A stretch of DNA of 64,000 nucleotides from Acrocarpospora pleiomorpha. Lineage in GTDB: Bacteria; Actinomycetota; Actinomycetes; Streptosporangiales; Streptosporangiaceae. The notes beneath the pieces are model-generated. The model was not told where the DNA came from. It was given only the letters and a program-made list of their open reading frames with translations, and made no database searches. The stretch is taken from assembly GCF_009687885.1 (NCBI RefSeq), contig NZ_BLAF01000023.1:80833-144832 (forward strand), given 5' to 3'. A program made the translations under genes and the position numbers. Shown here piece by piece: positions 24,412-33,734 of this stretch; position 1 is the stretch's first letter; each line of letters starts with the position of its first letter.

Positions 24412-25391
24412 GCCAGCACCGCTCTCCTGATGGTGTCCGCCTGGACGAGGACCTCGCGTTCCAGGTGCGCGGCCGTGGGGATGATCGAGTCGGCCGCGCT
24501 GACCAGCCGGATGGGCCCGGACAGGGAGGCCCATAACTCGGGATGGAGCAGCCGGGCCACCTCGGCCCCCCAGGTGCCGCCCGCGGAGCCGTCCTCGGCC
24601 ACGACGATCGTGCCCGCGCCGCGCAGCACATGCATGATGGGGGCCGGGTCGAGCGGGTAGAGGCGTTCCGGGACCAGCAGCACGCAGGTGATCTCGTGGT
24701 CGATGAGCAGGTCGCGCATGGCCTCCAGGGCGCGGTCGGTCAGCCCGCCGGGGGCGATGATCACGCAGTCGGGGGGCACGTCGCCGTCGGCGTACACGCG
24801 GGCCCAGCCGCCGATCAGCTCGAACCTGAACAGGTCGTCGACGACGCCGTCCCGGCAGATCCGCCGGGTGTAGAGGACCTTGTCCTCGAAGAGCACGCAG
24901 GGGTTCTGGCGGGCGAACATGGTGGCCAGCAGGGTGTGCGCGTCGTGGAAGGGGCTCAGCTCGTACAGGTCAAGGCCGGGGATGCCGATGAAGTGTTTCT
25001 GCAGGCTCTGGCTGTGGGTGGGGCCGTAGCCGCGCCGGCCGCCGGTGGGGCAGCGGACGATGAGGGGGATCGGGACGCGCCTGCCGTACATGGTGGTGGA
25101 CTTGCTGGCGAAGTTGAGCAGCTGGTCGAAGGCGAGGGCGGCGAAGTCGCCGAACATGATCTCGACGATGGCGCGGTCGCCCGCCAGGGCGAGACCGGCG
25201 CCGACGCCGACGATGCCGCCCTCGCTGAGCGGGGTGGAGATGACCCGGGAGCCGTGCTTGGCGGACAGGCCCTTGGTGATCTTGAAGGCGCCGCCGTAGG
25301 GGTCGGCGATGTCCTCGCCGAGCACGTGCACGGCGGGGTCGGCGTCCAGCAGCGCGTGCAGCGCCTCGTTCAGGTGCTCCGCGACCCTCAT
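24408..25391 (-). CDS. 2-oxo-acid dehydrogenase E1 component, beta subunit
   Basis: The 327-residue transketolase-like subunit contributes the TPP-activating Glu (VLGEDIADPYGGAF), PLSEGGIVGVGAGLALAG and GYGPTHSQSLQKHF motifs. With E1alpha it decarboxylates a 2-oxo acid and acylates the lipoyl arm. The ATG overlaps the E1alpha stop (TGATG). Sequence features resemble pyruvate/acetoin dehydrogenases; the natural substrate is unknown. It is embedded in a biosynthetic operon and not next to central-metabolism genes. Confidence 0.9.
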   Translation of the reverse strand: MRVAEHLNEALHALLDADPAVHVLGEDIADPYGGAFKITKGLSAKHGSRVISTPLSEGGIVGVGAGLALAGDRAIVEIMFGDFAALAFDQLLNFASKSTTMYGRRVPIPLIVRCPTGGRRGYGPTHSQSLQKHFIGIPGLDLYELSPFHDAHTLLATMFARQNPCVLFEDKVLYTRRICRDGVVDDLFRFELIGGWARVYADGDVPPDCVIIAPGGLTDRALEAMRDLLIDHEITCVLLVPERLYPLDPAPIMHVLRGAGTIVVAEDGSAGGTWGAEVARLLHPELWASLSGPIRLVSAADSIIPTAAHLEREVLVQADTIRRAVLA

Positions 25392-26314
25392 CACCGCTCC
25401 CATTCGGAAGCCGGGCGGATCAGGACGTCGTCGACCATCCGGGCGATGAAGGCGCGCTGCTCCTCCTCCAGGCGGGCGAACTGCTCGGGGAACGCCTCGG
25501 CGTAGCGCGGGTGCCAGTCGCCCTCGGCGGCCTCGCGCAGCTCCTCCGGGGTGCGGGTGTCGTCGCCCTTGCTGTGCGGCCCGGCCCGATGCACCGCGAT
25601 CTCCGCCACCACCGGCCGGAACTCGGATCTGACCACGGCCGCCAGCGGGGCCAGCTCGGCCCTGATCACGTTCACGTCCACCGACTCGATCCGGTGGTGG
25701 AGCACGCCGAACCCGGCCGCGCGGCCGGCGATCGAGCCGGACAACTGCGCGGTCGTCGGCGTGGACTGGGCGATCCGGTTGTGTTCCACCACGACCAGCA
25801 GGGGCGCCCGCCACAGCTGCGCCATGTTCAGCGCCTCGTAGACCGACCCCTCACCCCACGTCCCGTCCCCGATGTACGCGCAGGCGAGCCGTCCCGGCGT
25901 GACCCGCTTCAGCCGCAGCGCCACCCCGACCGCCACCGGCAGGCTCTCGCCCTGCACCCCGGTGGACAGGAACCGCTCGTGGTAGACGTGCTGGCTGCCG
26001 CCGACGCCGTTGCAGACCGCCCCGGCCCGGCCCATGATCTCGGCCAGCAGCGCGTGCGGCTCGTCGTGCCTGGCCAGGAAGTGGCCGTGGCCGCGATGGT
26101 TGCTGAACACGTAGTCGTCCGGGTCGAGCAGACCGCTGACCGCGACGGGGACGTGCTCCTGGCCCAGGCAGGTGTGCGTGGTGCCGTTGAGCTGGCCGCG
26201 CTCGAACAGGCGCAGCAGCGCCCGCTCGAAATGCCTGATCCTGAGCATGCGCCCCAGATCCGCGTCGGCCACAGGCGTGAGGGCCCGCACCCGCTCCTGA
26301 ATCGCGCCGATCAT
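25391..26314 (-). CDS. 2-oxo-acid dehydrogenase E1 component, alpha subunit
   Basis: The 307-residue subunit has the TPP/Mg motif YIGDGTWGEGSVYEALN ending in VVVEHN, and RGHGHFLARHDEP plus NGVGGSQHVYHE segments typical of pyruvate/acetoin E1alpha. It is slightly shorter than usual (about 320-360). Start and stop overlap neighbours by 4-5 bp on both sides, so the operon is translationally coupled. It should generate a hydroxyalkyl-TPP from a 2-oxo acid for transfer to the E2 lipoyl arm. Confidence 0.9.
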   Translation of the reverse strand: MIGAIQERVRALTPVADADLGRMLRIRHFERALLRLFERGQLNGTTHTCLGQEHVPVAVSGLLDPDDYVFSNHRGHGHFLARHDEPHALLAEIMGRAGAVCNGVGGSQHVYHERFLSTGVQGESLPVAVGVALRLKRVTPGRLACAYIGDGTWGEGSVYEALNMAQLWRAPLLVVVEHNRIAQSTPTTAQLSGSIAGRAAGFGVLHHRIESVDVNVIRAELAPLAAVVRSEFRPVVAEIAVHRAGPHSKGDDTRTPEELREAAEGDWHPRYAEAFPEQFARLEEEQRAFIARMVDDVLIRPASEWER

Positions 26315-27537
26315 GTCGTCGCTATCCTGCCTTCCTTCGTACGGGCCGCGAGCGCCGCCAGCGCGGCCTGCCGCCGGTTCGGGCGCAGCGCGGTGAGATG
26401 GGTCTCCAGCGCGTCCTCGTCCAGCGACGCGATGAAGTCACGGGCCGACGCCCGGGACCGCCGCGACAGCTCGTGGTAGAGGTCGGGATGGGCCAGCACG
26501 GCCGACAGCGCGTCCGCCCACGGCCCCAGATCCTGCTCGGGCACCACCGGGACCGGCCGCGCGTGGCCCGCCGACTCGTACTTCTCGATCCGCCGCACCG
26601 GCAGCAGATAGGGCACGCCCAGCTTGGCCTCGGCCAGGCCGCCGACGTCGGAGGCCAGCACCGGGATGCCGCGCGCCATCGCCTCCACGCAGGTGTAGCC
26701 GAACGTCTCGTCCCACAACGACGGCATCAGCAGCACCCGGGTGCGGGCCAGGATGTCGTCGATCTCGTCGGACGGCTCGATCACCGTGATGTTCGGCCGC
26801 CGCTCCAGCTCGGCCAGCTCCTGCGTGGTCGCCCCCCAGGTGGGCACGGCCAGGAACGGCACGTCGGGCCGCGCGTCGGCCAGCCCCAGCAGGATGGGCA
26901 GCCCTTTGTAGCCGCACGGGTTGATCATCGTGACGTGCGTGCCCTCGGTCAGCTCTTGCGGGTCGCCGTAGATGTGCGGGTAGATCAGCGTAGACCGCAG
27001 CTCCCCCCACCGCTCCATGTAGGACTGCGCGGCCTTGCTCACGGCCAGCACGCTCGCCGCCCGCTTCACCATCCGGGTCCCCGCCCCGCTCGGATAGAAC
27101 GAGCCGGGGCCGAACGGCAGCTGCTGCAGCGTGTGCGCGAGATACACCACCCGCTCCGGCGTCGCCTTCAGCGCCGCCCCCAGCATCAGCAATCCTGGAT
27201 CGTCGGACGGCACCAGCGTCCAGTCCGGCTTGACCTCGGCCGCCACCTCCCCGACCCGGCGGGCCAGCTGCGGCGGGCGCGCCACCGCGCTCGCGCGCAC
27301 TCCCCGGTACGCGTACTCCACCCCGTCCTCGGTCGCCGACGTGATCGTGGCGCCGAGACCCCGCAGGTAGGCCACGTGCTCGTCCACCGAGGTGGCCCGG
27401 AGCGCGCCCGACATCGGCGCCACCACATGGCAGTCGTGGCCGCGCGCCGCGAGCTGCTCCAGCAGGACCCGGTTGGACTTGTTCGCCCCGCCGTGACTCG
27501 GCAGGTGGAACATGTTCTGGGCCAGCAGCACCCTCAT
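26311..27537 (-). CDS. GT4-type glycosyltransferase
   Basis: The 408-residue protein has the GT-B arrangement: N-terminal LPSHGGANKSNRVLLEQLAARGHDCHVVAP and a C-terminal nucleotide-sugar site with MPSLWDETFGYTCVEAMARGIPVLASDVGGLAEA (the E-x7-E retaining-GT motif). No membrane segment is apparent. It lies between the free carrier protein and E1alpha with ATGA overlaps, so it should modify the operon's product or an intermediate. Donor and acceptor are not predictable. Confidence 0.85.
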   Translation of the reverse strand: MRVLLAQNMFHLPSHGGANKSNRVLLEQLAARGHDCHVVAPMSGALRATSVDEHVAYLRGLGATITSATEDGVEYAYRGVRASAVARPPQLARRVGEVAAEVKPDWTLVPSDDPGLLMLGAALKATPERVVYLAHTLQQLPFGPGSFYPSGAGTRMVKRAASVLAVSKAAQSYMERWGELRSTLIYPHIYGDPQELTEGTHVTMINPCGYKGLPILLGLADARPDVPFLAVPTWGATTQELAELERRPNITVIEPSDEIDDILARTRVLLMPSLWDETFGYTCVEAMARGIPVLASDVGGLAEAKLGVPYLLPVRRIEKYESAGHARPVPVVPEQDLGPWADALSAVLAHPDLYHELSRRSRASARDFIASLDEDALETHLTALRPNRRQAALAALAARTKEGRIATT

Positions 27538-27857
27538 GCGTCTTCCGAGAGCAGTTCGCTGATCTCCTCGTCGGACATGCCCTCCAGCTGCTTGAGCAAC
27601 TCGGCCAGCTCCTGTTCGCCGACCGCGTCCAACCGGCCCTGGTCGATCGCCTTGGCCACCTCGGCGACCGTGAAGCCGGAGGTGAACAGGACGTCGATGG
27701 GGAGCTCCACGCCGTACTGCTCCTCGACCCTGGCCAGGAACTGGACCATGGTCAGCGACTGGCCGCCGAGCTCGAAGAAGTCGTCGTGCGGGGTCGGCGG
27801 GGCCTGCCCGAGCAGCTCGGTCCAGATCTCCGTGACGGCGGACTCGGTGGGGGTCAT
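27534..27857 (-). CDS. Stand-alone peptidyl/acyl carrier protein
   Basis: The 107-residue protein carries the phosphopantetheine site [15 protein letters not shown] (Ser in GGQSL), the NRPS-type form of the motif. After the ~80-residue carrier fold it has an acidic tail ([18 protein letters not shown]) as found in free carriers. Start and stop overlap neighbours (ATGA). No separate adenylation gene is present to load it, so an acyl group delivered by the E2 protein is a plausible load; alternatively the A domain of the megasynthetase could act in trans. Confidence 0.88.
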   Translation of the reverse strand: MTPTESAVTEIWTELLGQAPPTPHDDFFELGGQSLTMVQFLARVEEQYGVELPIDVLFTSGFTVAEVAKAIDQGRLDAVGEQELAELLKQLEGMSDEEISELLSEDA

Positions 27858-30800
27858 GCCAAAATCCTTTCAGCGGGCGAGTTCCTAGCGTTCAGCTCCG
27901 CGAGGCCGGCCAGATCGTCCGGCTCGGCGTCGGGAGTGTCCCGGTCGAAGTGGGCGAGCGCGGGATGGCGCAGCGCGACGGCGATGGTGACCGCCATCGC
28001 CAGGCCGCAGATCAGGTAGAGCAGGCCGATGCCGCGCCCCTCGCCCACCCCGATCAGCGCGCCCACGGTCGGCGCGAGCGCGCCGCCCTCCCGCAGCAGC
28101 GGTTCGAAGACAAGACCGGCCGCCCACGCCTGCACGGCCAGGCCGACCGGCTGGGTGGACATGGCCAGCATCTGGTTGATCGAGATCACCCGGGCGTGGT
28201 AGCGCTGCGGGACCTTGGCGTGGATGATCGTGATCCAGATGCCGTCGCCGATCGACATCATCAGCGCCATCCCGGCCGCGCACACCGCGATCAGCGCCAG
28301 CGACGGGCGCAGGCCCATCGCGAAGGCGAACGCCGCCACGACCCCCACCGAGGCGAGCATTCCGAACATCCGGCGGCGTTTCGGGCCGCCCCAGAGGGAG
28401 ATGGCGAAACCGCCCGCGACCGCGCCCAGACCGGCGATCAGCGCGATCCTGCCGGTGTCGGCCAGATCCCCGATCGACAGCACCAGCGGCGATATCATCA
28501 CGAACGCGGTGAACAGGAAGAAGTTCACGGCGAACATGGTCAGCGCCATCGCCCGCAGGCCGCGCCGCCGCCACAGGTAGCGGAAGCCGTTGCGGATCTC
28601 CGCGCCGACGCTCTCCCGCCGCGTCCAGGCCAGCCGCTTCGGGAACGGCGTGAGCAGGGTGACCGTGACGGCTGCCACGTAGCAGGCCACGTTGGCGATC
28701 AGGATGCCGTCCAGGCCGATCGCGGCCAGCACGCCGACCGCGAACAGCGGCACCATCAGGCGGCCGATCGCGTTGCCGAGCTGGAGCACGCCGCCGGCGT
28801 GGCCGAGGTAGTGCTTGGGCGCCAGCTGCGGCACCGCCGACGACCAGGCCAGTCGCTGCACGGTCAGCGAGATGGACAGCAGGGTCAGGATGCCGTACAG
28901 GGCGGGCATGGACAGGTTGCCGGTGAGCAGCAGGGCCAGCATCACCGCCTGCAGGGCCAGGCAGGCGCCGTCCCCGGCCAGCATGGCCAGCCGGCGGTCG
29001 TTCCGGTCCACCAGCGCGCCGATCACGGGGGACAGCACGAGTCCCGGCACCAGGCCGATGATGGCGAACAGGCTGAACTGGAGCAGCGAGCCGGTCTGCA
29101 GGTAGGCCCAGATCGGCACGGCGAACTCGGTCATCGCGGTGCCGATCATCGACACCATCTGGCCGCCCGCGACGCGCAGGAACCGGCCGAGCCGGGCGTC
29201 GGCGGGCGGCGCCTCCCGGGAGACCGCCTCCTTGCGCCAGGTCCCGGCCTCGTGCGGGCCGTCCAGCGACCGGTGCACCGTGGTGACGATCGTGGCGAGC
29301 TCGGCGGCGCGGTAGCGGAGGAAGTAGTGCCCGGCCTCGTCGATGACGACCAGGGCGGTGGTCCCGGCGGTGACGTGCCAGTCCCGGTAACGCTCCGGGT
29401 AGTAGTCGGTGATCGGGTCGCGGCTGCCGACGATCGAGATGACCGGCGCGGACAGCAGCGGCGCGCCGGTCTCGATCAGGTCGGTGAAGTACTCCTCGCC
29501 CGCGCGGGCGTCGCCGCGCATGGTCGCGACGATCGCCTCCACCTGGGCGGTGTCCAGGCCGTCCAGGTCGGCGCCGATGGCGCGCAGCCAGGCGGCCTCG
29601 CCGGTGCCGCTGAGGGTGCGCTCGCGGCGGAAGCAGCGGGCCAGCAGGCCGTTGAGGCCCTTGCGGGGGGCGGCGAAGGGGAAGCTGCCGCCGATGTAGA
29701 CGGCGTCGATGGTCCGGCTCGCCTGTTCCACCCGGCGGGCGATCTCGGTGGTGAGGGCGCTGCCGACGCAGTGGCCGTACAGGACGAGCGGGCCGCGGAC
29801 GGCGGTCAGGATCTCGGCGGCGACCCGCTCGGCGGCCTCGTGGAAGGGCAGCGCGTCCTCCTCGACGCCCAGCTCGTGGCCGGGCAGGGCGACCGCGTGC
29901 AGGGCCACGCCCGCCGGCAGCGCCTCGGCGAGGGCCTGGTAGACGACCGCGCTGCCGCCGCCGTACGGCACGCAGACCAGCGTCGCCGTGGCCGGCCCTG
30001 GGGGAGTGAGGCGGACCAGCAGCCCCCGGCCCTCGTCGAGGGGGCCGTCCATGAGGGCGGCCAGGGCGGCGATCGTCCGGTTGGCGAGCGCGTCCAGGAC
30101 GCTGACCGGGCGTTCCGGGAGGACCTGGCGGAGGCGGGCGATCATCCGGATCATCAGCAGCGAGTGGCCGCCCAGCGCCACGAAGTCGTCCTCGACGCCG
30201 GCGTCCCGCCCGAGCACCTCCCGCCAGACGTCCGCGATCACTCGCTCGGTCTCGGTGCGCGGCCCGGCCGTGCCGGTGATCGCCGCGGGTTCGGGCAGAG
30301 CGTTCCTGTCCACCTTGCCGTTGGCGTTGAGCGGGATCGTGTCCAGCTCGGTGAAGGCGACCGGGACCATGTAGTCGGGCAGCCGCAGCGCGCAATGCCC
30401 GGCCAGGTCCTCGGCCGGCCCTGCCGAGACGTAGTAGGCGACCAGGCGGTCGTTCCGCACGACGGCCACCGCGTCGCGTATCCCCGGATGGTCCAGCAGG
30501 GCCGCGCGGACCTCGTCCAGCTCGATCCGGTAGCCGCGGATCTTGACCTGGTCGTCGAAACGGCCGAGGAAGGCGACGTTCCCGTCGGGCAGCCAGTGCA
30601 CGCGGTCGCCGGTGCGGTAGACGCGCTCGCCCTCGAAGGTGACGAAACGTTCGGCGGTGAGGTCGGGGCGGTTCACGTAGCCCCGGGTGACGCCGGTTCC
30701 GCCGACGTAGAGCTCGCCGGGGACTCCGGCGGGGACGAGCTTCCCGGCCGGGTCCAGGACGTACATCCGCATGTTGGGCAGCGGGCGGCCGATGGGCACC

Positions 30801-33154
30801 ACCTCGTGGTGCTGGCGGTGGACGATCGGGTAGATGCAGGTGCCGACCGACGCCTCGGTGGGGCCGTACTCGTTGATCAGGCGGCCAGGGCCGAGGATGT
30901 CCAGCCAGCGGTCGGCCAGCGAGCCGGGCAGCGCCTCGCCCGCCACGACGATCACCCCCGCCAGCCGCGCGGCGCGCGAGTCGTCCAGCTGGTGGCCGAG
31001 GATTTCGAGGTGGCCGGGGGTGAGCTTAATAAAGCTGAAGGGTCCGGAGCGTGCCAGAATCTCGCCGAGCTCAGCCAGGTCCACGTCTTGCGGGAGGATC
31101 GTCACGGTCTGACCGGCCACCAGCGGGGCCCACAGATTGGGCACCACCAGATCGAACGCGACCGATCCCAGCAACGGCGCGCCGCCATCGCCCTTCGAGG
31201 CGAGCTCCTGGACGGCCCACCAGACGTGGTTGAGCAGCCCTCGATGGGTGACCTGCACGCCTTTCGGACGTCCGGTCGACCCCGAGGTGAAGATCAGATA
31301 GGCCAGCCGGTCGAGGTCATAGGGCACGCCCGGTGGTGTCGCGGGCTGCGCCTCGATCGACGGATCGGCGATGTCGAGCACCTCGACGCCGCTGAACAGA
31401 TCGGCGTACGCGGCCTCCGTCACCACTAATCGGGTTCCGGCGGTTTCCAGCATGTCGGCGATCCGCCGCGCCGGGAACGCCGGATCCATCGGCACGTAGG
31501 CCGCGCCCGCCTGCCACACCCCGAGCAGCGTCGCGATGAGGTCGGGAGAACGATCCAGCAGCACGCCGACCGTCGACTCGGTCCCCACGCCCAGCTCCCG
31601 CAGCCGGTTGGCGATCCGGTTCGCCCGCGCGTGCAACTGGCCGTAGGTCGTGGCGACCCCGTCGAAAACGATCGCGACGCCGTCCCGCCGTTCCTGGAGC
31701 AGCTCCGGCAGCGGCGCCTCGGGGTAGATGGCCGCCGAGTCGTTCCACGGCCCGCGGATGAGCTCCCGCTCCTCGGGCGTCACCAGCTCGAGCGCCGACA
31801 GCGGCAAAGTGGGATCGGCGGCGATCTGCCCGGCCAGCCAGTGGAAGTGCCGGGACATGCGGTCGATCGTGTCGTCGTCCAGCACGTCCCTGCGGTAGGT
31901 GAAGTCGAGCCCCACCCTGTCCCCGTCCAGGTGCACGAGCAGCGACAGCTCGTAGGCCAGGTCGTCGACCTCGTGGCCCCAGACCGACACGGTCAGGCCC
32001 GGCCAGTCGCCGCCGCGCTGGTCGCGGAAGCCGCGCAGCGAGAAGCTCACCGGGAGGGCCAGGTCGATCGAGGCGCGCTCGGCCAGCAGCGCCAGCGGCA
32101 GCTGGCTGGTGAGCGCGCCGCCTACCGAGCGGCGCAGCCGGGCGGCCACCTCGGGGAACGCCGGATCGCCGGATAAATCCCCGCGAACTGGGAGGGCGCT
32201 CACGAAACAGCCCACGATCGGTTCGAGTTCGACCCGGCGGCGCCCGCCGTTGGTGGAGGCCAGGGTCAGGTCGTGCTCGCCGGTGTAGCGGGCCAGCAGC
32301 ATGGCGAAGACCGCCAGCAGCGCGGTGAACGGAGTCGTTCCCGGCCCGCCGGCCGCCTGGAGCCTGGGCAGCACATCCGGCGAGAGGAGGGTCCAGTGGG
32401 TGTTGGTCTTGCGGCCGCCGGGGGCCGGGCGCTCGCGGCGCATCGGCAGCCGCACCCCGGCCGCGCCGTCCAGCACGCGCCGCCAGTACTCCACCCGGGC
32501 GTCCGGGGTGTGCTCGGCGCGGGACCAGGCCGCGTAGTCGGCGTACTGGATCGGGAGCGGCGGCAGGTCGGGTTCCCGGCCGTCGAGGGCGGCGGCGTAG
32601 CGGGTGGCGAGCTCGTCGGCGATCAGCCCCATCGACCAGCCGTCGGCGGCGATGTGGTGGCACACCACCAGCAACGCGTGCGAATCCTCGGCCAGGCGGA
32701 TCAGGGTGGCCCGGACGACCGGGCCTTCGCGCATGTCGAAGCGGTGGGTGACGGCGCGGGCGGTGGCCTCGACGGCGATGTCGGGAGTGTCGACGTATTC
32801 CAGCGGCATCGGGAACGGCGGGTGGATCCGCTGGCGGGGTTCGTCCCCCTCGTAGGTGGTCCGCAGGCTCTCGTGCCGGGCCAGCACGCCGTCCAGGGCG
32901 GTGGAGAGCGCGGCCAGGTCCAGCGTTCCGTCCAGGCGGAGCCCGAGGGTCGCGTTGGGCGCGGTCCCGTCGAGCTGGTGGCCCAGCCACATCTGGCCCT
33001 GCTCGTACGAGCAGGGCAACGGCTCGCCATCCCGGGGCACGCGCGGAATCGGAGCCTTCGCGCGAGCCGGGAGGAGCCGGGCGAGCGCGGCCTGGCGCTG
33101 GGGAGACAGACCTCCGATCGACGAGCGCGGCGCTGAGGTGGATGTCACTGCCAC
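27854..33154 (-). CDS. NRPS with C-A-PCP-TE modules fused to an MFS transporter
   Basis: From GTG 33154 (AGGAG/AGAGG ribosome site; the open frame continues to 33235) the protein has 1766 residues. A condensation domain (about 45-460) has HHIAADG near 166-172. The adenylation domain (about 480-960) has [14 protein letters not shown] near 618, NEYGPTEAS and LNANGKVDR; by hand the specificity code reads DLPKVAEVGK, nearest the published Asn code DLTKLGEVGK. A carrier (about 965-1045) has LGGHSLL. A thioesterase (about 1060-1300) has GHCVGS, so the nucleophile is Cys (about residue 1129) rather than Ser, with GSRDPIT and EAGHYF completing a triad. A 12-helix MFS transporter (about 1320-1750) follows without a stop. 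It heads the operon and lies behind a CebR-type operator. Confidence 0.92.
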   Translation of the reverse strand: MAVTSTSAPRSSIGGLSPQRQAALARLLPARAKAPIPRVPRDGEPLPCSYEQGQMWLGHQLDGTAPNATLGLRLDGTLDLAALSTALDGVLARHESLRTTYEGDEPRQRIHPPFPMPLEYVDTPDIAVEATARAVTHRFDMREGPVVRATLIRLAEDSHALLVVCHHIAADGWSMGLIADELATRYAAALDGREPDLPPLPIQYADYAAWSRAEHTPDARVEYWRRVLDGAAGVRLPMRRERPAPGGRKTNTHWTLLSPDVLPRLQAAGGPGTTPFTALLAVFAMLLARYTGEHDLTLASTNGGRRRVELEPIVGCFVSALPVRGDLSGDPAFPEVAARLRRSVGGALTSQLPLALLAERASIDLALPVSFSLRGFRDQRGGDWPGLTVSVWGHEVDDLAYELSLLVHLDGDRVGLDFTYRRDVLDDDTIDRMSRHFHWLAGQIAADPTLPLSALELVTPEERELIRGPWNDSAAIYPEAPLPELLQERRDGVAIVFDGVATTYGQLHARANRIANRLRELGVGTESTVGVLLDRSPDLIATLLGVWQAGAAYVPMDPAFPARRIADMLETAGTRLVVTEAAYADLFSGVEVLDIADPSIEAQPATPPGVPYDLDRLAYLIFTSGSTGRPKGVQVTHRGLLNHVWWAVQELASKGDGGAPLLGSVAFDLVVPNLWAPLVAGQTVTILPQDVDLAELGEILARSGPFSFIKLTPGHLEILGHQLDDSRAARLAGVIVVAGEALPGSLADRWLDILGPGRLINEYGPTEASVGTCIYPIVHRQHHEVVPIGRPLPNMRMYVLDPAGKLVPAGVPGELYVGGTGVTRGYVNRPDLTAERFVTFEGERVYRTGDRVHWLPDGNVAFLGRFDDQVKIRGYRIELDEVRAALLDHPGIRDAVAVVRNDRLVAYYVSAGPAEDLAGHCALRLPDYMVPVAFTELDTIPLNANGKVDRNALPEPAAITGTAGPRTETERVIADVWREVLGRDAGVEDDFVALGGHSLLMIRMIARLRQVLPERPVSVLDALANRTIAALAALMDGPLDEGRGLLVRLTPPGPATATLVCVPYGGGSAVVYQALAEALPAGVALHAVALPGHELGVEEDALPFHEAAERVAAEILTAVRGPLVLYGHCVGSALTTEIARRVEQASRTIDAVYIGGSFPFAAPRKGLNGLLARCFRRERTLSGTGEAAWLRAIGADLDGLDTAQVEAIVATMRGDARAGEEYFTDLIETGAPLLSAPVISIVGSRDPITDYYPERYRDWHVTAGTTALVVIDEAGHYFLRYRAAELATIVTTVHRSLDGPHEAGTWRKEAVSREAPPADARLGRFLRVAGGQMVSMIGTAMTEFAVPIWAYLQTGSLLQFSLFAIIGLVPGLVLSPVIGALVDRNDRRLAMLAGDGACLALQAVMLALLLTGNLSMPALYGILTLLSISLTVQRLAWSSAVPQLAPKHYLGHAGGVLQLGNAIGRLMVPLFAVGVLAAIGLDGILIANVACYVAAVTVTLLTPFPKRLAWTRRESVGAEIRNGFRYLWRRRGLRAMALTMFAVNFFLFTAFVMISPLVLSIGDLADTGRIALIAGLGAVAGGFAISLWGGPKRRRMFGMLASVGVVAAFAFAMGLRPSLALIAVCAAGMALMMSIGDGIWITIIHAKVPQRYHARVISINQMLAMSTQPVGLAVQAWAAGLVFEPLLREGGALAPTVGALIGVGEGRGIGLLYLICGLAMAVTIAVALRHPALAHFDRDTPDAEPDDLAGLAELNARNSPAERILA

Positions 33155-33291
33155 TGAGTGGCCTCTCCTCTTCGAGCTTCGAACATGGGCGAGCTCTGAC
33201 GAACACACCCACGCAGAAATCGGCCGGCGCGCCATTCTCGGTCGCCCGCCTTATTTCGGTGCCGTCGTCAAATGCCAAGCTTATTCAGGCA

Positions 33292-33305
33292 TGGGAGCGC
33301 TCCCA
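33292..33305. promoter_or_regulatory. Perfect CebR/CelR-type operator upstream of the NRPS operon
   Basis: TGGGAGCGCTCCCA matches the cellobiose-repressor box at all 14 positions. It lies 138 bp before the NRPS GTG and just downstream of a -10-like element, the position expected for repression. Confidence 0.8.
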
Positions 33306-33425
33306 CAGCGCCTCCCAAAGAGATTAAATGAACCCCTCCACCAGCGCAAGACTGATGGCGGCAATCATGTCACACGGTCGCGCGTAAAGCGGATCCGTGT
33401 CACATCCGGTGAACAATGGAGTGCG

Positions 33426-33439
33426 TGGGAGCGCGTCCA
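33426..33439. promoter_or_regulatory. Degenerate CebR-type box
   Basis: TGGGAGCGCGTCCA differs from the CebR box at two positions. It lies 120 bp beyond the perfect box in the same intergenic region and could be a weaker second site for looping. Confidence 0.4.
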
Positions 33440-33621
33440 CCTCCGGCGGGCTTCGTGCAGGTCACGTGCGTTCGACCAGGATAGTGTGATACTTAAAAAA
33501 AGTCACGGCCTCGACGCTGAGGAACCGGATGTGCGAGCGTTCCAGATTTCGGGATCACCGTTGACAAGGATACGTCCGTACTGCTTCTTTGTACTCATTC
33601 CGGGGTTGGGGAAGAGTGCAA

Positions 33622-33633
33622 GAGAGCGCTCTC
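33622..33633. promoter_or_regulatory. GAGAGCGCTCTC palindrome, CebR-like variant
   Basis: This 12-bp perfect palindrome keeps the GAGCGCTC core of the CebR box with symmetrical outer changes. It lies about 100 bp before the GT1 start and may bind the same or a related LacI-family protein. Confidence 0.35.
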
Positions 33634-33676
33634 CGAATGGGAGTATCACTCACCGCGCGCCATCGATGCAAGGGAA

Positions 33677-33689
33677 ATGAAAGTTTCAT
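33677..33689. promoter_or_regulatory. ATGAAA-G-TTTCAT palindrome near the GT1 start
   Basis: A perfect 13-bp palindrome with a GAAA-N-TTTC core lies 46 bp before the GT1 start. GAAA-N-TTTC boxes are known for xylan/xyloside regulators (BxlR-type) in Streptomyces. No such regulator gene is in this window. Confidence 0.4.
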
Positions 33690-33734
33690 GTCCAAGACGC
33701 TGTCAGGTGGTTTCCCCGTGCCGGAGTGGTGCGT

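Larger units (their letters stand above)
33155..33734. other. Gene-free divergent regulatory region, NRPS / GT1
   Basis: About 580 bp, poorer in GC than its neighbours, separates the two divergent starts. It holds one perfect CebR box, two degenerate ones and a GAAA-G-TTTC palindrome, annotated separately. For the NRPS side a -10-like TTTAAT lies at 33328-33323, just upstream of the perfect box; its -35 is weak. For the GT1 side TTGACA is present near 33561, without a clear -10. No ORF here has a convincing ribosome site. Confidence 0.6.
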
